64,000 nt of DNA from an uncultured Sphaerochaeta sp. (GTDB lineage: Bacteria; Spirochaetota; Spirochaetia; Sphaerochaetales; Sphaerochaetaceae): positions 186,001 through 250,000 of the forward strand of contig NZ_OY781063.1 of NCBI RefSeq assembly GCF_963676285.1. The letters run 5' to 3'. Below are positions 16,768 through 30,188 of the stretch, in pieces (the first letter of the stretch is position 1; every line of letters starts with the position of its first letter). The position numbers were made by a program, and so were the translations under genes. The notes beneath the pieces were generated by a model. That model saw nothing but the letters and a program-made list of their open reading frames with translations, was not told the DNA's origin and searched no databases.

Positions 16768-18443
16768 CAGTTCCTCCCTGCTTGCAGTAGCTTCTTTGCA
16801 TGCCCAAGACTTTCGCTACTGGAATCATCACCACTGAGCATCCGTGCAATTTCCTTTTGACGTTCTTCTTCTTCCACACTCCTGATCATGGAGTAACTCA
16901 TCTGGTTCCGTATCTCCTTGTGCACCACCAGATGGGTATCTGCCTTGCTTGCAATGGAAGCAAGGTGGGTGATGACAATAACCTGATGGGAACGGCTGAG
17001 GTTCATCAGCTGGTCAGCTACAGAGAGCGCCACGCTGCCTCCAATACCGGCATCAACCTCATCGAAGATCAGAGTCGGAACGGCATCACTCTCTGCCAGA
17101 CTGGTTTTCACTGCAAGCATGATACGTGACAGCTCCCCTCCACTGGCTACATCCTTGATGGAACGCATCTCCAGCCCTGGATTTGCACAGATATCATAGC
17201 TTACCTCATCAATTCCCTGTGGTCCTGGTTGGATTTGGGTGAAGGTGATAGAGAAGACTGCCTCCTTCATCCCGAGGGTCCTGAGTTTCTGCTCGACCTG
17301 GGAGGAAAGCCTCTGTGCAGCCTTCTTCCGCTTTTGTGAGAGCACTTTGGCTTCTCTGGTAACCATCTCTGCAGCAGAAGCAATCTGTTTTTCCAGTTTG
17401 CTCAGCCAGATTTCCTGTTCCTCACTAAGATTGAGGCGACTCAGACTCTCCTGGTAGAAGGAACAGACCGCTTCAAGCGTGTGTCCATATTTTTTCTTCA
17501 ACCGTTGCAGGCTGGCAAGCCTACCCTGCAACCTGTCGAGTTCTTCCTCACTGTAGCTCATGGATGAGCGGTAGTCGCGGATACTTTCATAGATATCTTC
17601 GATCTCGATGGTAGCACTTTCAAGACGGGAAACATACTCGGCCAAGGACGGGTCGGCTTTTGCAGCATTGGAAATCTCGGAACCTGCAAGGGAGAGAGAG
17701 GCAAGGGCACTGGTCCCCACCTCCCCTCCGTGCAATGCTCCAATGGCTGAGCTCAACGATTCATGGATCTGCTCATAGCTTGCAATCACCCTTACCTGCT
17801 CAGCTATCTCGTCATCTTCCCCTGGTTTGGGATCAATCTTTGCAATCTCTTCAACAGCAAAGCGAAGAAAATCCTCTTCCTTCTGTGATTGTTCAAGCTG
17901 TTGTTTTTTCTTCACCAGTTCATCTTTCAGCCCCAGGTATGATTCATATGCAGAGCGGTAGGCCATCCTCTCTTCCTCGCAATTCCCATAGACATCAAGC
18001 ACCGCAAGCTGGTTTGCCGCGCTGAGCAAACTCTGGTGATCTCTCTGTGCACTGATATCAAGCAGTTCCTTGCTGATCGCAGCCAACTCTGTCCGGCTGG
18101 ATAGACGACCTTGCAAGGATACCGATGATCGCCCATTATTCTTGATGGTCCTGCTTACAATCAGGCTCTCATTGTCAAGGGAAATGCCCTCCCGCTCGAG
18201 ATACACAGCCAAGTTGGGCGGATAGGGAGGTTCAAGGGCAAAGGAGGCTCTTACCGTTGCACTCTCCTGTCCGCTTCGGATGGATTGTACTTCGGTTTTC
18301 TCACCCAAGAGCAGGGAAAGGGCTCCCAGGATTATTGACTTTCCTGCACCGGTCTCACCAGTTATCACGGTGAATCCATCCGGAAACTCGATGACACTGT
18401 CTTCGATCAGTGCATAGTTGTGTATTTCAAGCCGCTCAAGCAT
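16767..18443 (-). CDS. recN: DNA repair protein RecN
   Basis: An SMC-like ATPase of 558 aa that acts in double-strand break repair. It has an N-terminal Walker A (TGETGAGKSIIL near residue 28), a long central coiled coil of about 150-350, the ABC signature ASGGELSRIMLA near 440 and Walker B LIFDEVDAGIGG near 465. Length matches RecN (550-570). The start overlaps the nadK end by 8 bp and has GGGGAGG upstream. nadK-recN pairing is common in many bacteria. Confidence 0.97.
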   Translation of the reverse strand: MLERLEIHNYALIEDSVIEFPDGFTVITGETGAGKSIILGALSLLLGEKTEVQSIRSGQESATVRASFALEPPYPPNLAVYLEREGISLDNESLIVSRTIKNNGRSSVSLQGRLSSRTELAAISKELLDISAQRDHQSLLSAANQLAVLDVYGNCEEERMAYRSAYESYLGLKDELVKKKQQLEQSQKEEDFLRFAVEEIAKIDPKPGEDDEIAEQVRVIASYEQIHESLSSAIGALHGGEVGTSALASLSLAGSEISNAAKADPSLAEYVSRLESATIEIEDIYESIRDYRSSMSYSEEELDRLQGRLASLQRLKKKYGHTLEAVCSFYQESLSRLNLSEEQEIWLSKLEKQIASAAEMVTREAKVLSQKRKKAAQRLSSQVEQKLRTLGMKEAVFSITFTQIQPGPQGIDEVSYDICANPGLEMRSIKDVASGGELSRIMLAVKTSLAESDAVPTLIFDEVDAGIGGSVALSVADQLMNLSRSHQVIVITHLASIASKADTHLVVHKEIRNQMSYSMIRSVEEEERQKEIARMLSGDDSSSESLGHAKKLLQAGRN

Positions 18444-19299
18444 GCAATCCTCCCCCGGACCAATTTAGTTTATCACGTAATACTTCTATATAGTTACGCC
18501 TTTCGCTTGCGACCAGCAGTGCCTTGCTCTGTGATTTTTCCACAACGATCATATCATCTTCCTGCAAGCAGAAATTTTGTTGTCCATCCACCGAGAGCAT
18601 CAATCCGGTTCTCTGTCCTTTTGGGATGGTCAGGGTGATGGTTGAATCCCCGCTTACCACCAGTGGACGGTTGGACAGGGTGAATGGGCAAATAGGGGTT
18701 ATGATCAAGGAGGTGAGATCGACATCCAGTATGGGACCCCCGGCTGCAAGGCTATAGCCTGTAGAACCGGTCGGGGTTGCGATGATCATGCCGTCCGAGC
18801 GAAAGAATCCGGCCTCTGTTGACCCGATACGCAGAGAGAGGCTGACGACTTTACTGATACCACTGGAGGATACCACCATCTCATTCAATCCGTGAGCGGT
18901 GAATACCTTTTTGCCTTTCCTGAATACCCCTACCCTGATCATCAGTCTTCTGCTGATGGTGTTCTTTCCTTCCAGGAAATAATCAATAGCTTCCTGCCAC
19001 TCCTCTACCGATATCTCCGTGATGTAACCAAAGGTTCCTACGTTGATGGCAAGGATGGGGATTCCCAAATCCTGGAGGTAGCGCGCACAGTAAAGCACCG
19101 TCCCGTCCCCTCCAAGACAGATGACCAAGTCGGTGTCCTTATTCACGACCAAAGGTTCGTTTCCCCTGTTCGTTTTGCTTACACTGCTTTCAATCCCCTT
19201 CTCGGCAAGGTAGTCGACAATTGTCTGGGAGAGGGTATGGGATGTCTTCTTGCTCCAGTTTGCAATAATCAATACATGACGTACCTGTCTCTGTTCCAT
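18436..19299 (-). CDS. nadK: NAD kinase
   Basis: A 287-aa cytoplasmic kinase that phosphorylates NAD to NADP. The GGDGT motif (CLGGDGTVLYCAR, near residue 64), the NVGTFGYIT stretch, and the glycine-rich TPTGSTGYSLAAGGP near 175 are all typical, as is LNEMVVSS with the substrate-binding Asn. AAGGAG lies just before the ATG. It is 10 bp after the DegT-like gene and overlaps recN by 8 bp. Confidence 0.97.
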   Translation of the reverse strand: MEQRQVRHVLIIANWSKKTSHTLSQTIVDYLAEKGIESSVSKTNRGNEPLVVNKDTDLVICLGGDGTVLYCARYLQDLGIPILAINVGTFGYITEISVEEWQEAIDYFLEGKNTISRRLMIRVGVFRKGKKVFTAHGLNEMVVSSSGISKVVSLSLRIGSTEAGFFRSDGMIIATPTGSTGYSLAAGGPILDVDLTSLIITPICPFTLSNRPLVVSGDSTITLTIPKGQRTGLMLSVDGQQNFCLQEDDMIVVEKSQSKALLVASERRNYIEVLRDKLNWSGGGLHA

Positions 19300-19309
19300 G
19301 GTTGACTCC

Positions 19310-20341
19310 TTACGGTAGGTGGCTGATAACCTTCATCAATAACTCAGTATCTGATTGTTTCAGGAATGGGTAAAGAGGAAGCGATATTCCTCTGAGATGG
19401 GGAGGTAGTGCTTTTGGAAAAAGATCGAATCGGTCGCTGTACTTTTTAGCCAAGGTGTCTGAGAAGGATTTCTGTGCAGAGACCTGATACTTGTTCGCAA
19501 ATTTGATGGCATCCTCGGCTCTGGAGTCCAAGACAACGCAAAACCCATATCCATTGGGTTTGAAATCTATGTTCCCAATTCCATACAGCTTGTGTTCAGT
19601 CTTGAGAAGTGCATTGGAAAAAAGCGTATAGAACTCCCTTCTCTTGGAAAGATGGTCATCAAGGTTGGAGAGCTGGATCAAACCCAGTGCTGCATTCATA
19701 TCGGGAAGTTCCACATACTCCCTATATTCACGGAATAGTGCACTGAGTTTCTTCTGGTAATCACCATGCATGATGGTGAGTACTGCTCCCCCTGCTGCAC
19801 TGACCACAGCATCCTCTTCCAATGCACACACAACCAGGTCTCCAAAACCACCGGCTTTCTCTTCATCAAAGCAGCTACCAAGGCTTTGGCTGATGTCCTC
19901 AATGACAGGAACTCCAAGTGACCGGTATTCACAGTGCAGTGGTATCTGGCACATTGGCTCATGAATCAAGAGTGCCTGTGCCCCTTCCTCGACAAGGCGA
20001 TACGCCTCTTCCTGGCTGAGACAACCACTCTCCTCATCTATATCGCCAAGTACCAATTCGAGTTGCATTTCTTTCGCTATTGAGGCGTAGAGTGAAGGAG
20101 AGAGCACACTTACCCCTACTTTTGCTCCTGGTGGAAGAGAGAGCGTGAGAAAGGCTGCACGTAATGCATCGGGATAACTACGAAGGGCAATCCCCTCTCC
20201 GGCCCCAATATAGGTACAAAACTGTTTCAGAAACTCATTCTTGCGTTCTCCCGGCCCGATACGTTCATCCACCATGGTCTGCAATACTGCATCCATGTCT
20301 TTCCTGCGTAGGGTTGGTTTATAGAATGGGATTAAAGCCAC
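19310..20341 (-). CDS. DegT/DnrJ/EryC1/StrS-like protein lacking the PLP-binding lysine
   Basis: A 343-aa protein with the fold-type I scaffold of sugar aminotransferases: IPFYKPTLRRKDMDAVLQ at the N-terminus, the Asp-bearing EDISQSLGS near residue 145, and LPDMNAALGLIQLSNLD near 220. At the position where the family has S-F-x-x-x-K-x-x-x-x-GEGG, this protein reads CALEEDAVVSAAGG, so the Schiff-base lysine is replaced (probably by Asp). It is therefore unlikely to be a normal aminotransferase; a dehydratase-like, structural or regulatory role is possible. The GTG at 20341 is chosen because GAGGAGG lies 5-6 bases upstream and the candidate -10 box would be inside any longer frame. First gene of the nadK-recN operon. 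Confidence 0.8.
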   Translation of the reverse strand: MALIPFYKPTLRRKDMDAVLQTMVDERIGPGERKNEFLKQFCTYIGAGEGIALRSYPDALRAAFLTLSLPPGAKVGVSVLSPSLYASIAKEMQLELVLGDIDEESGCLSQEEAYRLVEEGAQALLIHEPMCQIPLHCEYRSLGVPVIEDISQSLGSCFDEEKAGGFGDLVVCALEEDAVVSAAGGAVLTIMHGDYQKKLSALFREYREYVELPDMNAALGLIQLSNLDDHLSKRREFYTLFSNALLKTEHKLYGIGNIDFKPNGYGFCVVLDSRAEDAIKFANKYQVSAQKSFSDTLAKKYSDRFDLFPKALPPHLRGISLPLYPFLKQSDTELLMKVISHLP

Positions 20342-20358
20342 AGGTTCCTCCTCGGGCA

Positions 20359-20387
20359 AGTATAGCCGGATTCCTTGGCAATTGAAA
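20359..20387 (-). promoter_or_regulatory. Candidate promoter of the DegT-like/nadK/recN operon
   Basis: On the minus strand TTTCAA, 17 bases, TATACT, with TATACT ending 17 bases before the GTG start. It lies between the rRNA terminator and the operon, so the operon need not depend on rRNA read-through. Confidence 0.5.
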
Positions 20388-20420
20388 GGTACAAAATGGG
20401 GAGGAGAACTCTCTCTTAAT

Positions 20421-20445
20421 AAAAATACCCTCCGGCAAAGGAGGG
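20421..20445 (-). terminator. Rho-independent terminator of the rRNA operon
   Basis: On the minus strand a CCCTCC stem, a six-base loop (TTTGCC) and GGAGGG, directly followed by TATTTTTATT. It lies about 20 bases after the 5S 3' end. Confidence 0.85.
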
Positions 20446-20465
20446 GATGAAGGGAAAAAGAAAAA

Positions 20466-20581
<116 letters not shown>

Positions 20582-20652
20582 GGCCAACGCCTGGGAGCGC
20601 GAGGGATCTCGCACGACCGGCCTTGGCAGCCCATGGGATTGGAATAATGATA

Positions 20653-23592
<2,940 letters not shown>

Positions 23593-23644
23593 ATATCATT
23601 CTTCCAATCCCTGCGCTAATCTGTTTCAAAAATCCTCTTCTCTC

Positions 23645-23718
23645 TGGAGGCAAGGGGATTCGAACCCCTGACCCTCGGCTTGCAAAGCCGATGCTCTAGC
23701 CAGCTGAGCTATGCCCCC
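23645..23718 (-). tRNA. tRNA-Ala (anticodon TGC)
   Basis: On the minus strand GGGGGCATAGCTCAG opens the molecule; the anticodon arm is TCGGC-TTTGCAA-GCCGA (anticodon TGC), the T arm is CAGGG-GTTCGAA-TCCCCT, and the acceptor stem GGGGGCA pairs with TGCCTCC (one G-T pair), followed by discriminator A. CCA is not encoded. It sits in the 16S-23S spacer, and no tRNA-Ile accompanies it. Confidence 0.97.
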
Positions 23719-23866
23719 GCTGAAGCTTATGCACCATCACACAAGGAAGAGATGAGAACAGGAATTCCACGCCCCCTTCAGGGCCATTGTTGCAGGACTT
23801 GCACCTGCTGGTCGACGACCGTTGGTTGGGTCCGGCTGTGAGGGCCGGGCCCGGCCTTTCTTTATC

Positions 23867-25408
<1,542 letters not shown>

Positions 25409-25717
25409 AGCATTTCCGGGCCCGAGGGCCCGGCTTACTTACTTATAAGTTTTCCCTGTAATTCTCGCACGAACGTAGCTTTTCAACTATCGTTCTCATT
25501 TCTTGTGAATTGACTGGGAAGCCCCTCAAGGGTTGCTTCCTTCCTATTCTCATCTCTTCCCTGCGCTCTGCTTTCATAAATCTTCCCGCTCCCCCTCTCG
25601 GGAGGCGCTCGGTCAACTTACCCGATTTGCCGCCTGTCCGTCAAGGCCCTTGTGAGCCTTTTTTCCAAAGCTCCCGAGGAAGCTTTTCCGGCGGCCGGCT
25701 TAGGCCGACAAGAAGCG
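25409..25717 (-). other. rRNA operon leader (no gene seen)
   Basis: About 300 bases between the candidate promoter and the 16S 5' end. It should be the transcribed 5' leader, containing processing stems and possibly antitermination signals. I see no supportable protein frame. A GC-rich inverted segment (GCCGGCCGCCGG region near 25690-25702) lies close to the promoter. Confidence 0.6.
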
Positions 25718-25746
25718 ACTATACAGGACTTCCTTCCCCCTGTCCA
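25718..25746 (-). promoter_or_regulatory. rRNA operon promoter
   Basis: On the minus strand TGGACA, 17 bases, TATAGT: five of six matches in both boxes with ideal spacing, followed by a 300-base leader to 16S. The strongest promoter-like sequence in this part of the window. Confidence 0.75.
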
Positions 25747-25843
25747 GTGGGTTTTGAAAAATATTGTGTAAAGTATCGTTCTTGACATGCTTGCCCAAAC
25801 CATTCGTTGGCAATATGATTGCCCATCGAAGGAGCAACGTTCC

Positions 25844-27190
25844 ATGCAGCAGGATATGACCAGAGGCAATCCCCTTAGGTTGATTTTCTTTTTTATGCTT
25901 CCCATCCTTGGAGGCAACTTATTCCAACAGTTCTATACAATGGTGGATACCTTTGTCGTCGGTAGATTCATCGGCGTCCACGCTTTGGCAGCAGTCGGCT
26001 CCACAGGACCGATCACGTTCTTTGTGCTTGGGTTCGTTATCGGGCTCAATGCAGGCTTCTCGGTGATCATCAGCCAGAAGTTCGGGGCTAAGGATGAGAG
26101 GAGCATGCGTAAGGCAGTAGCAATGAGCATCCTCTCAGCTTTATTCCTCTCTATACTTGTTTCCTTTCTCGCGATAATCTCTGTCAAACCTCTGCTGGAA
26201 ATACTCAATACACCACAAAACATCATCAAGGATGCACAAGATTACCTAGTTATACTGTACCTTGGCATTGTAGCCACCATCTACTACAACCTATTGGCAG
26301 CCATCCTCCGTGCCTTGGGAGACAGCAGGTCCCCTCTCTATTTTCTTCTGATTGCAAGTGTATTGAATATCATCGGCGACCTTGTATCTGTCATCATCCT
26401 GGATATGGGAGTCAAGGGAGTTGCGCTTGCCACTATCTCCAGCCAAGGAATATCTGCTCTACTCTGTCTTTTCTATATATATAGGCGATACCCGATATTG
26501 CACCTGAAGAGAGAAGACTGGAGTATTGACTGGCCCATGATCGGCAGACTGCTGCGTATCGGCTTGCCCAGTGCACTCCAATTCTCTGTCTGTGCAATTG
26601 GGGTCATGATAGTTCAGGCTGTCATCAATACCTTTGGCAGCGATACTGTTGCAGCCTACTCGGTGGGCACCCGTATCGAACAACTGGTGACCCAGCCCCT
26701 GATGACCCTTGGCCTTGCAATGGCCACCTACAGTGCACAGAATTTAGGAGGAGGGTATCTTCCCAGAATTTCCCAAGGTCTGAAAAGCGCACTTATGCTG
26801 AATGTGATTTTCAGTTTGGTAGCATTTCTTCTGGTATTCTTTGCCGGTGATTTCCTCGCTTTGCTCTTCATCGATGCTTCGCAAAGCCAGGTGATAGAGC
26901 AAACCAATCAATACCTCTCTCTTATCTCTTACTTCTTCATCCCTCTTGGGCTCATATTTGTTTTCAGAAATACCTGCCAAGGATTAGGATCTGGATTGAT
27001 ACCCATGCTTTCTTCCATTCAGGAGTTGCTGTTCCGAGCACTTGCAGCCTTCACGCTTCCTGGTTTGTTGGGATATGATGGAATCATCCTCTCTAGCCCT
27101 ATGGCTTGGATTGCTGCAGCCATCCTCCTTATCTTTGCCTATCGGATCCAGATGCGGCATTTCCACCGAATCATGAAGCAAAGTACCTGA
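25844..27190 (+). CDS. MATE family multidrug/sodium-type exporter
   Basis: A 448-aa inner-membrane protein with about twelve hydrophobic segments in two similar halves. The first half has the MATE start (PLRLIFFFMLPILGGNLFQQFYTMVD, then GRFIGVHALAAVGST), typical of the MatE domain of drug and organic cation exporters driven by Na+ or H+. The substrate cannot be told. The ATG at 25844 has AAGGAG 10 bases upstream; a longer frame from 25787 adds a polar segment unlike the family. It lies head to head with the rRNA promoter. The next gene starts 18 bp later. Confidence 0.92.
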   Translation: MQQDMTRGNPLRLIFFFMLPILGGNLFQQFYTMVDTFVVGRFIGVHALAAVGSTGPITFFVLGFVIGLNAGFSVIISQKFGAKDERSMRKAVAMSILSALFLSILVSFLAIISVKPLLEILNTPQNIIKDAQDYLVILYLGIVATIYYNLLAAILRALGDSRSPLYFLLIASVLNIIGDLVSVIILDMGVKGVALATISSQGISALLCLFYIYRRYPILHLKREDWSIDWPMIGRLLRIGLPSALQFSVCAIGVMIVQAVINTFGSDTVAAYSVGTRIEQLVTQPLMTLGLAMATYSAQNLGGGYLPRISQGLKSALMLNVIFSLVAFLLVFFAGDFLALLFIDASQSQVIEQTNQYLSLISYFFIPLGLIFVFRNTCQGLGSGLIPMLSSIQELLFRALAAFTLPGLLGYDGIILSSPMAWIAAAILLIFAYRIQMRHFHRIMKQST

Positions 27191-27208
27191 TGATTACCCT
27201 TAGAGGGT

Positions 27209-28567
27209 ATGCAAATATATGGATATCAACGAACAGGCTTCACCGGCACCCTCCTTCGTGTGCAAGTGGCAAGATCAAACACCACTTTCACTATACGTGG
27301 ACTCTCCCAGGCTAAAGCTTCTCGCTTGAAGGCAGAAGTGAAAGCTTACTATCAGGGCCCCCTTCCCCGACTCTCAATCCAAGTACCAGCCCACTCATCC
27401 ATCGATGGTATACTTGCGCCAGTTCTGCTTGCAATGATTTGCATGGAGAAGAACCTCATGGAAATCAGCAACCACTCAATCCTGTTGTATGGGACTGTCG
27501 ATTTGACAGGATCCTTGATAAGTCCCCCTCCTTTGCATAGAGAACTTACACAGTTATGTGCAGAAGCTAGAATATCTCTGATTCTGAGCGGTGAGAATAT
27601 CTCCCCAATCAATAAACACTGTATTTCCTGTCCTTCCATTGCCTCTGCATTGAGTCAACTCTGGAGATTTGCATTACTTCATCCAGAAAACGAGATACAG
27701 AGTAAGGAGGCTGGCAAGAAGCTTAGATTGGAGGAATATCCATTCTCCGGCATCCTTGGCTTGCAAGAAGCGAAACAAGCGCTCTGCTACGCTGTCGCCG
27801 GAGAATTACCACTCCTCTTCTATGGACCACCGGGTAGTGGGAAAAGCTTATTGCTGAGCAGAACCAAAGCATTGCTTCCACCCCTTAGGGGAGAGCGGGC
27901 GCAGGAAGTCTGGGCAATCCACGGGAAACAAAGCAAGGAATCACCTTTTTTACGTTTGGAGGCTGGGATGAGTCAGCAGAAAATACTCGCAGGAGCCCCT
28001 CCCTGGATAAGCCATGCACATGGTGGTGCACTGCTTGTGGATGAACTCTCAAACCAGAAACTAAAAGCAAGAACTACACTCGCACAGTTGTTGGACACAC
28101 ACCAAGTGGGAGACTATCCACTTCATTACTCCATGGTTGCTGCTACGAATGGATGCCGTTGTGCAAATCTGGGTAATCCTCATGGAATATGTCGTTGCAC
28201 CCAGGCGCAGATTGATCAGTTCTGGGGACTCATTGGCTGGCCCTTGCTTGACCGGTTCGCCATTGCCCTTGCCTTGGAGCCGGAACCATTGCTGACGGGT
28301 ACAGTTCAGGCATTTCATGTTGACAGGAAAGCCATGGAGCATGTCCGGTCCCTGCAACCAAAACGCGAGAGCGAAGGTGTTGCCCATCTTTTTCCCTGTT
28401 ACAGCAAGGTGATGGCCCACACACAGAGAAGCCTCAGAAGAGCAAAGCTCTGCTGTACCCTCGCTCAGGTGATTGCGGACTGGGAAGGAAAGGAATCGGT
28501 TACCCAAGAGATAATGGAGAAGGCATACTCGCTCTACCTGCTTCCCAAAGACCGTCATTACCACTAG
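27209..28567 (+). CDS. ComM/YifB-like Mg-chelatase-type AAA+ ATPase
   Basis: A 452-aa protein with the ComM layout: an N-terminal lon-protease-like fold (residues 1-130), a AAA+ domain with Walker A YGPPGSGKSLLL near 207 and Walker B GGALLVDELSN near 275, a cysteine-rich insert (NGCRCANLGNPHGICRC) typical of the family, and a C-terminal helical lid. ComM promotes branch migration during integration of donor DNA in naturally competent bacteria, while many non-competent bacteria keep a homolog of unknown role. It is shorter than the usual 500 aa, and the N-terminal domain is less conserved than the ATPase. AGAGGG lies close to the ATG. Confidence 0.85.
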   Translation: MQIYGYQRTGFTGTLLRVQVARSNTTFTIRGLSQAKASRLKAEVKAYYQGPLPRLSIQVPAHSSIDGILAPVLLAMICMEKNLMEISNHSILLYGTVDLTGSLISPPPLHRELTQLCAEARISLILSGENISPINKHCISCPSIASALSQLWRFALLHPENEIQSKEAGKKLRLEEYPFSGILGLQEAKQALCYAVAGELPLLFYGPPGSGKSLLLSRTKALLPPLRGERAQEVWAIHGKQSKESPFLRLEAGMSQQKILAGAPPWISHAHGGALLVDELSNQKLKARTTLAQLLDTHQVGDYPLHYSMVAATNGCRCANLGNPHGICRCTQAQIDQFWGLIGWPLLDRFAIALALEPEPLLTGTVQAFHVDRKAMEHVRSLQPKRESEGVAHLFPCYSKVMAHTQRSLRRAKLCCTLAQVIADWEGKESVTQEIMEKAYSLYLLPKDRHYH

Positions 28568-28653
28568 CGGTTTGAGCTGTTAGCCTTTATACTTGTTGAA
28601 GATTCTCACTGTAGTGGCAAATCACTACCATCATCTATACATAGAGGAATGCA

Positions 28654-29583
28654 ATGATTGAACAACTTCTTCCTGTCGTACCGCTATTACTGCTTTTCTT
28701 GCTGGGCTATGCGTTGCAGAGAACCAATTTTTTCTCAACCGAATCACTTTCCCATGTTAAGAGGATTGTCTCTGATCTTGCCTTGCCGGCATTGTTGTTT
28801 CAGGCTTTCTCTTCGATAGAACTGGAAAGCCGTTATCTTATTCTGGTAATCCTCATTTTTATCGTCTGTCTGATCATGGTTGTTCTAGGGCACTATATAG
28901 GAAAGCTTCTGAAGATACACAGTCCCTACTTTGCATTGATGATGACCGGCTTTGAGATGGGAATGTTTGGATATGCAGTATTTGTCTCCTTCCAAGGGGA
29001 AGCACACCTGGGAAAGATAGCTCTGGTAGATCTTGGACAGGTTGTATTTGTCTTTACCATCTTGATGGCCCTGATGATCAAGCATCGCGATGGTGCCGCA
29101 AAAGGCAGTGAATTGTTGAAAAAGATCATCACCAGCCCAGTAATCCTTGCCATTGTTGCAGGGCTTGCAAGCAGCTTCATTGCTCCCCACGTCCAAAGCT
29201 CCCCCATCTGGGATACGCTGGCTGAAATGATTGACCTGCTTGCCCAATTGACGGTTCCCCTTATTGCAATCACCATCGGATACGGAATCCATATCAAGAA
29301 AGAACTGATAGGAAAGTCCTTGAAGACCATACTGGCAAGAAGGGTATTGCTCACCCTGTTTGCCCTCCTCCTTAATGCATTGGTGGTAGACTCCTGGCTG
29401 GGAATGGATAGGATGTATCAGGTTGCGCTCATGACGATGTTCCTCACCCCTCCACCGTTTGTAATATCAATATATATGCGCGGTGATGAGAAAGGTGAAT
29501 CGGATTACGTCGACAACACGCTCTCTTTGGATACGCTTGTCTCTATTGTTGCAGTGGTAATCGCATCAGCGTTGTACGCTTGA
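28654..29583 (+). CDS. AEC family membrane transporter (auxin efflux carrier-like)
   Basis: A 309-aa integral membrane protein with eight to ten hydrophobic segments, matching the Mem_trans/AEC family: the N-terminal LLLLFLLGYALQR, VSDLALPALLFQAFSS, and the C-terminal MTMFLTPPPFVISIYM. Bacterial members export or take up small organic anions such as malate; the substrate here is unknown. GAGGAA lies 5 bases before the ATG. The 86-bp gap upstream holds a GTAGTG-GCAAAT-CACTAC inverted repeat. Confidence 0.88.
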   Translation: MIEQLLPVVPLLLLFLLGYALQRTNFFSTESLSHVKRIVSDLALPALLFQAFSSIELESRYLILVILIFIVCLIMVVLGHYIGKLLKIHSPYFALMMTGFEMGMFGYAVFVSFQGEAHLGKIALVDLGQVVFVFTILMALMIKHRDGAAKGSELLKKIITSPVILAIVAGLASSFIAPHVQSSPIWDTLAEMIDLLAQLTVPLIAITIGYGIHIKKELIGKSLKTILARRVLLTLFALLLNALVVDSWLGMDRMYQVALMTMFLTPPPFVISIYMRGDEKGESDYVDNTLSLDTLVSIVAVVIASALYA

Positions 29584-29694
29584 TGTTGTTGATATAAACC
29601 AGGGTGGATTCTAAAAAACAGCTTAGAAGGAGTCCCTATCCACAGAAAGCCATCGCAAAGCACACGTGATGTAGCAATAATTCTTCTCAAGTAG

Positions 29695-29724
29695 TTGACA
29701 CCCTTTTGAGCTCTCTGGTATAGT
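29695..29724 (+). promoter_or_regulatory. Promoter of the tRNA-Lys/tRNA-Glu unit
   Basis: TTGACA, 18 bases, TATAGT, ending 14 bases before the first tRNA. Both boxes are near consensus, as expected for a stable-RNA promoter. Confidence 0.8.
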
Positions 29725-29738
29725 CCATTACGTTGCAA

Positions 29739-29811
29739 GGGCCGCTAGCTCAGCTGGTAGAGCAACGCCCTTTTAAGGCGTGGGTCACAGGTCCGAATCC
29801 TGTGCGGCTCA
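29739..29811 (+). tRNA. tRNA-Lys (anticodon TTT)
   Basis: 73 bases. The acceptor stem GGGCCGC pairs with GCGGCTC and is followed by discriminator A; the anticodon arm is CGCCC-TTTTAAG-GCG type with anticodon TTT, and the T arm CAGG-TCCGAATC-CTG is present. CCA is not encoded. Confidence 0.96.
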
Positions 29812-29842
29812 TCTTGCCTCTGTTTTTTAACATGCTTGTTAT

Positions 29843-29914
29843 GTCTCCTTCGTCTAGTGGTTAGGACATCGGGTTTTCATCCCGACAACAGGGGTTCAAT
29901 TCCCCTAGGAGATG
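29843..29914 (+). tRNA. tRNA-Glu (anticodon TTC)
   Basis: 72 bases. The acceptor stem GTCTCCT pairs with AGGAGAT, discriminator G; the anticodon arm CGGG-TTTTCAT-CCCG gives anticodon TTC, and the T arm is AGGGG-TTCAATT-CCCCT. CCA is not encoded. It lies 31 bases after tRNA-Lys and probably shares its transcript. Confidence 0.96.
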
Positions 29915-29917
29915 CTT

Positions 29918-29952
29918 AAGGGAGCCTACCGTCTGGTAGGTTCCCTTTTCTT
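29918..29952 (+). terminator. Rho-independent terminator after tRNA-Glu
   Basis: The stem GGGAGCCTACC pairs with GGTAGGTTCCC around a GTCT loop, followed by TTTTCTTT. Ends the two-tRNA transcript. Confidence 0.9.
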
Positions 29953-30126
29953 TATCACTACTGCAAGCATGAAATTGGAAACTCCGGGCCACTACCCTGT
30001 GTGAAAGGCCTGCCTCACTATTGACTTCTCATAGAACCCGTTATACAAAGAAAATACAGGATGGTTTTCCAATAGCATCATATCTCCCAATCGCTATTAA
30101 CCATCCATGTGATGTACCCTTCTTCC

Positions 30127-30181
30127 GGGCTGCAGTCCATATACTTGTATCCACACCCGCAAGCATTGGATTGCAGCTCCC
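30127..30181 (-). repeat. Inverted repeat after the antiporter gene
   Basis: GGG-CTGCA-GTCC at 30127-30138 pairs with GGAT-TGCAG-CTCCC at 30168-30181, with a two-base bulge and a 29-base loop. It lies 7 bases after the antiporter stop on the minus strand, so it could stabilise or end that message, but no T run follows. The remainder of 29953-30188 shows no gene. Confidence 0.4.
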
Positions 30182-30188
30182 TTTATGA

